Origin: CAWINX01 sp963837585 | Lineage (GTDB): Bacteria; Actinomycetota; Thermoleophilia; Solirubrobacterales; 70-9 | DNA length: 64,000 bases | Direction: 5' to 3' | Assembly (NCBI GenBank): GCA_963837585.1 | Contig: CAWINX010000004.1 | Coordinates: forward strand, 434,001-498,000 | Shown here: piece by piece, positions 16,687 to 24,091 of the stretch | How the letters are laid out: every line of letters begins with the position of its first letter | Numbering within the stretch: position 1 is the stretch's first letter | Position numbers and translations under genes: made by a program | The notes under the pieces: generated by a model | What the model was told of the DNA's origin: nothing | Seen by the model: the letters and a program-made list of their open reading frames with translations, nothing else | Database searches by the model: none

Positions 16687-16717
16687 ATGCCAAGGGTACC
16701 GCCTCCTGCGGCACTGC

Positions 16718-17056
16718 CTAACGGGATCTACCCCCAACTCGCTTATTGCTCGCCACCACCTTGACCTCGGCCCCAAGGGCATCCGCGACGGCGGCGACGG
16801 TCTTCAGCTCCGGGTTGACATCAGCGGTGAAAAAGCGGCGAAGGCTGGACGGCTCCTTCCCGATTGCGCGAGCCAACTCGGCCTTCGACATTCCCGCCTG
16901 CTCCCGCAGCTCGTCAAGCTGGCGGACGACCGAATCAATCTGGACGATCTCTCGGCGCTGGCGCTCGAACTCCGCCCGGAACTCGGGGGCTTCTTCAAGC
17001 CGTCGTGCGAGTCGTCGATCGTGGTAGGTCGTGTCGAGCTTGATCTCGGGAGCCAT
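16718..17056 (-). CDS. XRE-family HTH protein (HigA-like antitoxin, no partner toxin seen)
   Basis: This 112-aa protein has a charged coiled N-terminus (residues 12-50, RRLARRLEEAPEFRAEFERQ) and a C-terminal Xre/HTH_3 domain (LDELREQAGMSKAELARAIG, then SLRRFFTADVNPELKTVAAVADALGAEV). This is the layout of HigA-like antitoxins that normally sit beside a RelE/HigB toxin. No such toxin gene is visible on either side; the neighbours are the VapBC-like pair and a 54-aa ORF. A 17-bp palindrome lies 32 bp upstream of the ATG. Confidence 0.82.
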   Translation of the reverse strand: MAPEIKLDTTYHDRRLARRLEEAPEFRAEFERQRREIVQIDSVVRQLDELREQAGMSKAELARAIGKEPSSLRRFFTADVNPELKTVAAVADALGAEVKVVASNKRVGGRSR

Positions 17057-17087
17057 GTCGCAAGCGAGCGTAGCATAGAAGTTACGT

Positions 17088-17104
17088 CAGTCAACGTCTG
17101 ACTG
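17088..17104. promoter_or_regulatory. Candidate operator of the XRE gene (palindrome)
   Basis: CAGTCAacgtcTGACTG is an inverted repeat with 6-bp arms and a 5-bp spacer, positioned 32-48 bp upstream of the XRE gene start. On that strand a TTGACT hexamer overlaps it. Autoregulation by an XRE antitoxin binding here is the simplest reading. Confidence 0.45.
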
Positions 17105-17145
17105 CTGCATTCCGTCACCGTCCCACCCTAAGATCGCGATCACAC

Positions 17146-17310
17146 ATGAAGGGCAGCAACAACGTAACGACCGACGCCTTGGAGGCTCGTCGCATCGACG
17201 ACGGAGTCGCCGAAATCGCAGCCGAGCGCATTCGCAGCGGCGCAGCCGAAGACAAGGAAGATGGCGTCGACGCGCTGAGAAAGCTCGATATTCAGACCCC
17301 CGACGAATAG
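17146..17310 (+). CDS. 54-aa acidic helical protein upstream of the GIY-YIG gene
   Basis: A short frame encodes MKGSNNVTTDALEARRIDDG and continues to DALRKLDIQTPDE; it is helical and acidic overall. It ends 11 bp before the ATG of the GIY-YIG gene, and its stop is followed by GGGAG, the downstream gene's Shine-Dalgarno sequence. The spacing suggests co-transcription and a possible inhibitor, immunity or specificity role for the nuclease (inference). No family is recognised. Confidence 0.5.
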   Translation: MKGSNNVTTDALEARRIDDGVAEIAAERIRSGAAEDKEDGVDALRKLDIQTPDE

Positions 17311-17321
17311 GGACAGGGAGA

Positions 17322-17816
17322 ATGCCCCACGAGCACCGAGACCAAGAGGGGCTGCGGCGTTTTTCCGGCATCCTGAACCAGATGGAGCCGCTGCTGGAGC
17401 AGCTCCTGACCTGCGATCCACATCAGCGGGGCGTCCCTCACGCCGCTCCGGAGCGGCCCGGCGTGTACCTGTTCACGGAGGGTGGAAAACCCATCTACGT
17501 CGGACAAACGCGTAACTTCCGGCGGCGATGGGGGGAGCACACTCGCCCGGCCAGTCCAGAGAACAGCGCACCCTTCGCGTTCAACATCGCCCGCCAGGAA
17601 GCCACCCGGCAAAACATCGACGCCACCGGCCCTCGGAAGGCGATCAGTAAGCTGCCGGACTTCGCCGAGCTATTCGACGCGGCAAAGAGCCGCGTCCGCG
17701 CAATGGAGTTCCGCTTCGTGGAGATCGAGGGTCCGCCATTGCGAACCATCTTCGAGGTCTACGCGAGCCTCGCCCTGGGAACACATGGAGAGTTCAACGT
17801 CTTTGAAACGCACTAG
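17322..17816 (+). CDS. GIY-YIG nuclease domain protein
   Basis: This 164-aa protein carries a GIY-YIG core: PGVYLFTEGGKPIYVGQTRNFRRRWGEH (residues 46-73), with the GVY and YVG tripeptides and the conserved Arg (RRRW), followed by a region with an acidic catalytic candidate (ME-FRFVEIEG). It is a stand-alone small nuclease, as found in restriction, repair and selfish elements. It has a good GGGAG ribosome-binding site and lies downstream of a 54-aa ORF. It is in a neighbourhood of toxins and an HNH nuclease, so a defence or selfish role is plausible but unproven. Confidence 0.85.
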   Translation: MPHEHRDQEGLRRFSGILNQMEPLLEQLLTCDPHQRGVPHAAPERPGVYLFTEGGKPIYVGQTRNFRRRWGEHTRPASPENSAPFAFNIARQEATRQNIDATGPRKAISKLPDFAELFDAAKSRVRAMEFRFVEIEGPPLRTIFEVYASLALGTHGEFNVFETH

Positions 17817-17917
17817 CCCGGATGCCCAATGCAGCCGAGTCCCCATCTGAGACCGATGATCCCAACATCAGAGATCAGTAACCCGTCGCTGTCGGGATTC
17901 GCAAGCCCGCAAACTCC

Positions 17918-18490
17918 CTACTCCCCGAAGTGTCGCATCCAGAGTCGATGGTCGCCATTGGTCGGCGAACCGGCGAACTCCCATAGTCGTCGGTAGTAGT
18001 TCGTCAAACCGTCCCATTCGACGTCGACCGGAATCGGCTTCAGCTCCCAACCGAGTTGCTGGAGCGTGAGGTCTCCCTTCACCCGGTTGCAGATCCAGCA
18101 GGCGCAGACCAGGTTCTCCGGGTCGTTGGTGCCGCCGAGTGCCCAGGGCTCGACGTGGTCGAGCGTCGCGCTGCGCGACGGGATCGCGGGGTGCGTCTGA
18201 CCCCCCTTCCAGTTCGGGTGATAGGGAAAGTCGTCCGGGAAGATCTCGGAGATGAGCCGCATCACCTGCGTCGGGATGACACGGCACCCGCAGTAACGAC
18301 AGTGGAACCGGTCGCGCTTGTAGGTCGCAGCTACCAGGGACTCCGAAGACTCGGCGCGGGCCGCCACCTCACGTCTTGGATAGGCGATCGGCGCGAGCTT
18401 TTCCGCGGCTGCCGCGCGCCCCTCGGACAGCAGGGCGGCGATCACGTCTCTCAGCTCGTCAGCGTAGTCGTCCGTCCGCGGACGCATCAT
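17918..18490 (-). CDS. HNH endonuclease
   Basis: This 190-aa protein has an HNH motif with zinc-binding cysteines: CRYCGCR, then ATLDHVEPWALGGTNDPENLVCACWICNRVKG. The DH-x-N-x-H-like core and two CxxC pairs are typical of McrA-like/HNH_5 nucleases. Its stop is 101 bp from the convergent GIY-YIG gene. Its start overlaps the end of the 91-aa upstream gene by 4 bp (ATGA), so the two are translationally coupled. Target and role are unknown; a restriction or selfish function is possible. Confidence 0.88.
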   Translation of the reverse strand: MMRPRTDDYADELRDVIAALLSEGRAAAAEKLAPIAYPRREVAARAESSESLVAATYKRDRFHCRYCGCRVIPTQVMRLISEIFPDDFPYHPNWKGGQTHPAIPSRSATLDHVEPWALGGTNDPENLVCACWICNRVKGDLTLQQLGWELKPIPVDVEWDGLTNYYRRLWEFAGSPTNGDHRLWMRHFGE

Positions 18491-18762
18491 TGACGGCGCT
18501 GCTGCTCGTCGCCGGTGGGGATCAACTCGCCCTGCTTGCTGGGAGGCGCCGGCCAGTAGACCGACTTCATCAGGCGGGCGTGGTCGGCCCGGGCGGCGAC
18601 AGCGGCGGTCTCCAGCGCGGTGACCAGATAGGGGGCCGCGCCGTCCTTCTTCAGTTCCTTAGCCGTTTCGTCGAGGCGGCGGGCGGCGTCTTCGATGAAG
18701 AGCATCGCGCCCTCCACCTTGCGGAAATGCTCTTCCTCGCGGGCTTGCTCTGCGGCGGTCAT
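18487..18762 (-). CDS. 91-aa helical protein coupled to the HNH nuclease gene
   Basis: This 91-aa, alpha-helical protein (REEEHFRKVEGAMLFIEDAA, DETAKELKKDG, ETAAVAARADHARLMKSVYW) with a charged, glutamine/arginine-rich tail ends within the start codon of the HNH gene (4-bp overlap). No family is recognised. The coupling suggests an accessory or inhibitor protein for the nuclease (inference). Confidence 0.65.
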   Translation of the reverse strand: MTAAEQAREEEHFRKVEGAMLFIEDAARRLDETAKELKKDGAAPYLVTALETAAVAARADHARLMKSVYWPAPPSKQGELIPTGDEQQRRQ

Positions 18763-18865
18763 AGAGCCAACCCTAGGGGGCGCCCCCGGACACGCGTGGC
18801 GCGCGGAACCGCAAAATAGGACAACACAAGATTCGCATGCCCCTCATGCGGGCCGCTGAATCGAT

Positions 18866-19240
18866 TCAGGAGGTAGACCTATTCACTGAAAGCGGCAACT
18901 TCCCCAGGAAGTACGCCACAGCGATAGTCATCCATAGGGCGGCGAAGACGGCGTGAATCAACCTGTCGTTGCCCCACAACGCCGCCATAACTGCGTAGGC
19001 GAGACCTAACAGCAGAAACCCCCCGGACATCCACCGCCTCTGTCGTGGGGTGAGCGGACGTGGTCTTCGTCCACCATCGGGTGACCCTAGTGTCGCGACC
19101 CCACGCTCCGGTGCCTCTCCAGACCGCGGCAGCCAAATTCTCGTGGTATCGCCGAGATCGCGTCGCCACCCCAAAACGACAACGCCGCTGCCGAGCGTAA
19201 TCGCGACGATCCCAGCAACGAGGTCGCTGCTCATCGGCAC
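18866..19240 (-). CDS. Small membrane protein of unknown function
   Basis: About 124 aa from GTG 19240 (or 122 from ATG 19234), with three hydrophobic segments: LVAGIVAITLGSGVVVLGW, SGGFLLLGLAYAVMAALWG and LIHAVFAALWMTIAVAYFLG, separated by a charged loop (RSGEAPERGVATLGSPDGGRR region). No recognised domain. A perfect 14-bp palindrome (18856-18869) overlaps its stop codon and may assist termination. Confidence 0.65.
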   Translation of the reverse strand: MPMSSDLVAGIVAITLGSGVVVLGWRRDLGDTTRIWLPRSGEAPERGVATLGSPDGGRRPRPLTPRQRRWMSGGFLLLGLAYAVMAALWGNDRLIHAVFAALWMTIAVAYFLGKLPLSVNRSTS

Positions 19241-19339
19241 AACATATCGAGGAGCAAGCTAACCGGCGGGAGGCTCGTCAGCCGCGCGGGGATCTACCGT
19301 CTTTCTCTTTGCCCGCGGTTCGACCACCGTCAGGATCAG

Positions 19340-19412
19340 CACCGCTACGGGGATTCGAACCCCGGTTTCCGGACTGAGAATCCGGCGTCCTAGTCCCCTA
19401 GACGATAGCGGC
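19340..19412 (-). tRNA. tRNA-Glu (CTC)
   Basis: The reverse strand folds as a 73-nt tRNA: acceptor GCCGCTA/TAGCGGT, T-arm CGGGG-TTCGAAT-CCCCG and anticodon arm CCGGA-TTCTCAG-TCCGG with anticodon CTC (Glu). The discriminator is G. The 3' CCA is not encoded. Confidence 0.95.
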
Positions 19413-19489
19413 GTGGGGGCGCGATTCTAGCGAGACGAAACTGCCGGGGCGTTTTGACAGGAGACGTCCGGGCAGGGTCGTCTAGATTA

Positions 19490-19503
19490 CGAACATATGT
19501 TCG
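19490..19503. promoter_or_regulatory. LexA-type SOS box
   Basis: CGAACATATGTTCG is a perfect 14-bp palindrome matching the Gram-positive/actinobacterial LexA consensus CGAAC-N4-GTTCG. It lies 52 bp upstream of tRNA-Leu(CAG). A TTGACA (19454-19459) and a TAGATT (19483-19488) lie just upstream, though their 23-bp spacing is long. No intact SOS gene follows; a broken HTH/LAGLIDADG-like gene does. Confidence 0.6.
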
Positions 19504-19555
19504 ATGCCTTGGCAGTCCATCCAGATCGCGTCCCGGTCATAGATTGGAGCCTCTA

Positions 19556-19640
19556 GCGGGCGTGCTGGAACTGGTAGACAGCATCGGCTCAGAACCGGTG
19601 GCGCTGAGAGCGCATGAGGGTTCGAATCCCTCCGCCCGCA
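19556..19640 (+). tRNA. tRNA-Leu (CAG)
   Basis: An 85-nt class II tRNA with acceptor GCGGGCG/CGCCCGC, discriminator A, anticodon arm ATCGG-CTCAGAA-CCGGT (anticodon CAG), a long variable arm and T-arm GAGGG-TTCGAAT-CCCTC. The broken HTH/LAGLIDADG-like gene begins 8 bp downstream. Confidence 0.95.
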
Positions 19641-19647
19641 TCTCATC

Positions 19648-20441
19648 ATGCATCCTGAGGTGACCGTCGCAGCGGTGTTGAAACTGCATGAAGAGGGTCT
19701 GAACAACTGCGAGATCTCGCGACGCACAGGCGTTTCGCGCCCAACAATCCGTGACTGGGTGCCGAGGCAGGCTCCCGCACTCGTACGTGGCGGGCAAACT
19801 CCCAACGCGATGCGATACCGAATGCGGGGGCAACGAACATCGAGCTCGATCGAACTCGCGGCCCGACCTACGTGTACTTACTTGGGCTTTACTTGGGCGA
19901 CGGCTGCATCTCGAGCACCACCGCAGGGATGTCTTCCGCCTCAGAATCTCGCTCGACATGAAGTATCCAGCGCATCGTCGATCAATGCGCAGCTGCAATG
20001 CAGGCTGTGGTCCCGCGGAACAAGGTGCATCAGCAGCTGCACGCCCTACAACTACTTTGAGGTTCATGCCTATTCCAAGGTCTGGCCGTGCCTCTTTCCT
20101 CAGCACGGTCCGGGCATGAAGCACACTCGGCGAGATCTTCCTCAGCCGACTGGCAGCAGGAGCTGGCGCGGCGGTGGCCAGATCAGCTGGCGCGAGGGCT
20201 GATCCAGTCCGACGGCTGCCGCATCGTCAACACCGGCAGCAACGGCTGGACGCAGCCCCTCGCTACGTGTTCTCAAACGTCTCCACCGACATCAACCAGC
20301 ATCTTCTGCTCGGCCTGCGACTGCCTCGGGCTGCGCTGGACCGCGTCGTTCCCGAAGCGCGAGTCGGCGGCGGTGTCGATCTACGTCTCCCGCAAGGCGG
20401 ACGTGGCGAAGCTCGACGAGTTCGTTGGGCCGAAGCGCTGA
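19648..20441 (+). pseudogene. Shattered HTH / LAGLIDADG-like endonuclease gene
   Basis: Pieces of one protein appear in order but in different frames. An N-terminal helix-turn-helix (AAVLKLHEEGLNNCEISRRT, SRPTIRDW) is followed by the LAGLIDADG-like YLLGLYLGDGCIS, then VFRLRISLDMKYP, then YSKVWPCLFPQHGPGMKH. Next come RGLIQSDGCRIVN, PRYVFSNVSTDINQ, CSACDCLGLRW and the end SRKADVAKLDEFVGPKR. At least five frame changes are needed to read through. The order of motifs matches an HTH-plus-LAGLIDADG-like protein seen in actinobacteria (recalled, not searched). It starts 8 bp after tRNA-Leu, a common insertion site. Whether it is decayed or badly sequenced cannot be decided from this sequence alone. 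Confidence 0.7.
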
Positions 20442-20443
20442 GC

Positions 20444-21360
20444 TCAGGCCGCCGCGGGCGCGGCGGCCGGCTCGCCCGCCCGTGCGGCGTTTGCCGCGAT
20501 CTCCTCGACGAACATCGGCCAGAGCTCGCGGGGGAGGTCGTGGCCCATGCCGTCGATCATGCGCAGGCGGGCGCCGGGGATCGCCCTGGCGGTGGCGCGG
20601 CCGCCGACCGGGCGGGCCAGCGGGTCCTTGCGGCCGTGGATGACCAGGGTCGGGGCGGTGACGCGATGCAGGGCATCGGTGCGATCGCCCGAGGCGGTGA
20701 TCGCGTGCATCTGGCGCAGCACGCCCGAGGGGCGGTGGCTGCGGTCGTAGGAGCGGCTGACGATCTCCCGCAGCCATTGCTCGTCCCGCGGATAGTCGGG
20801 TGAGCCGATCACCCGGAAGGTCTTCGTCGCCCGCTCGATGTAGGCGTCGCGCCCGTGCGGCGCCGGCGCCATCAGGATCGCGAAAGCGCGCAGGGTCGGG
20901 AACTCCATCCAGCGCCGCCCCGATGTCGACATGATCGAGGTCAGCGAGAGCACTCGCTGCGGCTGCTCGATCGCCATCGTCTGGGCGATCATCCCGCCCA
21001 TCGACACGCCGACCACGTGGGCCGCCTCGACCCGAGGTGGTCCATCAGGCCGGTGGTGTCGGCGGCCATGTCGCGCAGCAGATAGGCCGCGGCGGACTCG
21101 CGGCCGAGGATCAGGTCCGCCCGGCTCGGCACGCCCGCGTCATCGAGGATCGTCGAGTGGCCGATGTCGCGGTTGTCGAAGCGAACGACGCGGAAGCCTC
21201 GCTCTGTGAGCATCGAGCACAACCCCTCGTCCCAGGCGATCATCTGGGTGCCGAGGCCCATGATCAGGACGATCGCCGGAGCGTCGCTCTCGCCCATCTC
21301 CTGGTAGGCGATCTCGATGCCGTTGACGGATGCGAGGCGCTCCTCGCCGAAGACGGGCAT
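20444..21360 (-). CDS. Alpha/beta-fold hydrolase, split by a 1-base frameshift
   Basis: Two frames together give a complete alpha/beta hydrolase of about 305 aa. The N-terminal part has IVLIMGLGTQMIAWDE (oxyanion region) and VVRFDNRDIGHST. The C-terminal part has the nucleophile elbow GVSMGGMIAQ, the acid in LVIHGRKDPLA and the histidine in MIDGMGHDLP. The frame changes at about 21031-21036, where one G (or C) is missing from CTCGGGTCGAG; restoring it gives DHLGVEAAHVVGVSMGG. The residues resemble the RdmC/aclacinomycin methylesterase-type hydrolases common in actinobacteria. The substrate is unknown. Confidence 0.85.
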
Positions 21361-21427
21361 CGCCCGATTCTAGTCAGGCTGGCCGCTCAGCCAGGCAGGT
21401 TCCCGCCCGCGCCTCTAGGTTGAGGCG

Positions 21428-22549
21428 GTGCGCACCGCAATCGTCTCCGACCTCCACCTCGGCAGCGTCTCCGGCGAGGACGTCGCCCGCGACCCCGAGA
21501 TTCGCGCGGCGATGCTGGAGGAGATCGCCGGCGCCGACCGGGTCGTCCTACTCGGCGACGTGGTGGAGCTACGCGAGCGCCCTGTCGGTGAGGCGCTGGA
21601 GGCTGCCCGCCCCTTCTTCGAAGACCTGGGACGCGCCGTCACCGGCGAGATCGTCCTCCTCCCCGGCAACCACGACCACCGGCTCGCCGAGCCGCTGCTC
21701 GACGACCTCTCGCTGGCGGGAGCCCCGCTCGGCCTCGAGCAGCGCTTCGACCCCTCCCCCGGTCCCGCCGCCCAGATCGATCGCTGGCTCGGCGGCGGTC
21801 GCCTCGGCCTCGCCTACCCGGGGATCTGGCTGCGCGACGACGTCTACGCGACCCACGGCCACTACATCGACTGCCACCTCGCCCTGCCCCGCGCCGAGTG
21901 CGTCGCGGCGGCCGCGGCGATGCGCTCCCGCCCGCTGCCGGTGCCCGCGACGCCGGACGACTACGAGCGGGTCCTGCGCCCGATCTACTCCTTCTCCTAC
22001 GGTCGCGCCCAATCGCGCACCGCGTCGCGGCTGACCGGCGCCGTCGATCGCCCCTCTGAGACGGCCTGGAAGCTCGCCGCCGGCAGCGACGGGGACGGGC
22101 TCGGCAGGAAGCTCGCCGGCGGCGCCCTTCGCGCCGCCGTCCCCGGCGCGGTCTGGAGCCTCAACCGCCTGCTCCACGCCCACTTCGATCCCGACTTCTC
22201 GCCGAAAGCGATCCTCAGCGGCGGCCTCGAAGCCACCGTCGAGATGGCGGCCCGGCTCGAGCTCAAGGGCATCCACCTGATCACCGGCCACACCCACCGC
22301 GGCGGCCCGCGTAAGAGCGACGGGACCTGGCCGCTACCCGGCGGCGGGCAGATGCATAACACCGGCAGCTGGCTCTTCGCAACCGCCTTCCATCACCCGG
22401 GCACACCCCCCAGCCCCTACTGGCCGGGAACCGTCACCTGGGTCGAGGACGACGCCGCGCCCCGCCGCGTTCAGCTCCTGCGGGACCGCAGCCACGCGGC
22501 GATGACGGAGGCTGTCGCGCTCAGTCGCTCCGCAGCCACTCGGCGATGA
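21428..22549 (+). CDS. Calcineurin-like metallophosphoesterase
   Basis: This 373-aa protein has all five metallophosphoesterase motifs: SDLHLGS (residue 8), GDVVELRE, GNHDHRL, ATHGHYID and GHTHRGG. It resembles UDP-2,3-diacylglucosamine hydrolase-like enzymes, but the substrate is unknown and actinobacteria lack lipid A. The start is GTG 21428. It overlaps the convergent haloalkane dehalogenase-like gene by 29 bp. Confidence 0.93.
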   Translation: MRTAIVSDLHLGSVSGEDVARDPEIRAAMLEEIAGADRVVLLGDVVELRERPVGEALEAARPFFEDLGRAVTGEIVLLPGNHDHRLAEPLLDDLSLAGAPLGLEQRFDPSPGPAAQIDRWLGGGRLGLAYPGIWLRDDVYATHGHYIDCHLALPRAECVAAAAAMRSRPLPVPATPDDYERVLRPIYSFSYGRAQSRTASRLTGAVDRPSETAWKLAAGSDGDGLGRKLAGGALRAAVPGAVWSLNRLLHAHFDPDFSPKAILSGGLEATVEMAARLELKGIHLITGHTHRGGPRKSDGTWPLPGGGQMHNTGSWLFATAFHHPGTPPSPYWPGTVTWVEDDAAPRRVQLLRDRSHAAMTEAVALSRSAATRR

Positions 22550-23405
22550 TCCCGCCGACTTCCTCGCCGGCATCCTCGTGGAGGAAGTGCGAGGCGTTCT
22601 CGATCACCCGCGGCGGCGGGTAGTTGAGCCGCGCGGAAACCTGCTCGCCGACCGACAGCGGCAGCGCCTGGTCGGAGTCCGCCCACAGAACCAGCGTCGG
22701 CCGCTCGTCGGTGCGCAGCGCGTCGGCGACGGCGCGCCCCTCCGCCGCCCCCGGCGCGTCCGGCTCGGTCGGGATCAGCGCCGGGAAGGCGCGCGCGCCG
22801 GCCTTCGACTCCGGGTTCGGGTAGGGCGCCTCGTAGGCGGCGATCACCTCGTCGGACACCTCGCGCTTGCAGCCGGCCTTGACCAGGAAGCCGACCGGCA
22901 GGTCCTCGGCGTTGCGGACGAAGTCGCGGAATTTGAGCCAGACGTCGCTCATCTTCTGGTGGCCGGTGAAGGGCCCGGTGTCGGTGATCACGAGGCGCGA
23001 GAACCACTCGGGGTGCTCGACGAACAGCCGCAGCCCGATCGGCCCGCCCCAGTCGTGGACCACCGCGGTGGCGTCGCGCAGATCGAGACCCTCCAGCAGC
23101 TCCGCCATCAGCTCGACGTGGCGGTCGTAGCTGTACCAATCGACGTCGGTGGGCTTGTCGGAGCGGCCGAAGCCGGCGTAGTCGGGGGCGATGCAGCGGT
23201 AGCCGGCGTCGCGAACCGGCGGGATCACCTTGCGCCAGAGGAACGACCAGGTGGGCTCGCCGTGGAAGAAGACGACCGGCCTGCCCTCCCCCTCGTCGAG
23301 GTAGGCGAGCCGCAGGCCGTCGACCTCGCGGTAGCTCGACTCGAAGGGGAAGTCCGGCAGTCCCTCGAGGGCCTCCTCCGGCGTGCGCACCACCTCGACG
23401 CTCAT
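22521..23405 (-). CDS. Haloalkane dehalogenase-like alpha/beta hydrolase
   Basis: This 294-aa protein follows the haloalkane dehalogenase pattern: HGEPTWSFLWRKVIPP (oxyanion loop and halide-binding Trp region), the nucleophile in VHDWGGPIGLRL, DSDQALPLS and the catalytic histidine in IENASHFLHEDAG. Aspartate as nucleophile (DW) supports dehalogenase chemistry, cleaving carbon-halogen bonds via an alkyl-enzyme ester; relatives also include epoxide hydrolases. Length is typical. It is divergent from the oxidoreductase operon at 23489. Confidence 0.87.
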   Translation of the reverse strand: MSVEVVRTPEEALEGLPDFPFESSYREVDGLRLAYLDEGEGRPVVFFHGEPTWSFLWRKVIPPVRDAGYRCIAPDYAGFGRSDKPTDVDWYSYDRHVELMAELLEGLDLRDATAVVHDWGGPIGLRLFVEHPEWFSRLVITDTGPFTGHQKMSDVWLKFRDFVRNAEDLPVGFLVKAGCKREVSDEVIAAYEAPYPNPESKAGARAFPALIPTEPDAPGAAEGRAVADALRTDERPTLVLWADSDQALPLSVGEQVSARLNYPPPRVIENASHFLHEDAGEEVGGIIAEWLRSD

Positions 23406-23488
23406 CGCGGCGCGAGTCTATGCCAGCGTGCTCGCCGCTCCGTACTTCTCCCCGATGACGCAGGCAAAACGCGCCTCTAGCGTGACCC

Positions 23489-24091
23489 GTGATGGAGGAG
23501 ACCCGACCGACGTTCCAGGTGCGCATCCACGGCCGCGGCGGCCAGGGCGTGGTCACCGCAGCCGAACTGCTCTCGGTCGCCGCCTTCGACGAGGGGCGTC
23601 ACGCGCAGGCCTTCCCCAGCTTCGGCTCGGAGCGCAGCGGCGCGCCCGTCGTCTCCTTCTGCCGCATATCCGACCGGCCGATCCGCCTCCGCGAGCCGAT
23701 TGCCGAGCCCGACGCGCTGATCGTCCAGGACCCGACCCTGCTTCACCAGGTGGACCTCTTCGCCGGTCTCGACGCCGACGGCTACCTGCTGATCAACACC
23801 AGCCGCAACTTCGAGGAGCTGGGGCTCGAGGAGTTCGTCGAGGGCTTCCGCTCCGAGCGGGCGCTGACCGTGCCGGCCTCCGAGCTGGCCCGCCGCCACC
23901 TCGGCCGGCCGCTTCCCAACGCGGCGCTGCTCGGCGGCTTCGCGGCGCTGACGGGCCTGCTGCAGCTGGAGTCGGTGACGGCGGCGATCCGCGAGAAGTT
24001 CTCCGGCAAGGCCGGCGAGGGCAACGCCGCGGCAGCAGACGCTGCCTTCGCTCACGTCGAGGAAGCGATGCGGGAGGCCGCCCATGCTTAA
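23489..24091 (+). CDS. porG: 2-oxoacid:ferredoxin oxidoreductase, gamma subunit
   Basis: This 200-aa protein has the POR gamma-domain signature IHGRGGQGVVTAAELLSVAAF and FPSFGSERSGAPVVSFCRISD. It is the first gene of an operon encoding gamma, alpha and beta subunits plus a flavoprotein. The enzyme oxidatively decarboxylates a 2-oxoacid to its acyl-CoA, reducing ferredoxin, or runs in reverse. The substrate (pyruvate or other) cannot be told from sequence. It starts at GTG 23489 or ATG 23492 and overlaps the alpha subunit gene by 8 bp. Confidence 0.93.
   Translation: MMEETRPTFQVRIHGRGGQGVVTAAELLSVAAFDEGRHAQAFPSFGSERSGAPVVSFCRISDRPIRLREPIAEPDALIVQDPTLLHQVDLFAGLDADGYLLINTSRNFEELGLEEFVEGFRSERALTVPASELARRHLGRPLPNAALLGGFAALTGLLQLESVTAAIREKFSGKAGEGNAAAADAAFAHVEEAMREAAHA

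Noticed and set aside
18834..18850. CGCATG...CATGCG hairpin
   Set aside because: Only 6-bp arms and no U-tract; too weak to call a terminator.
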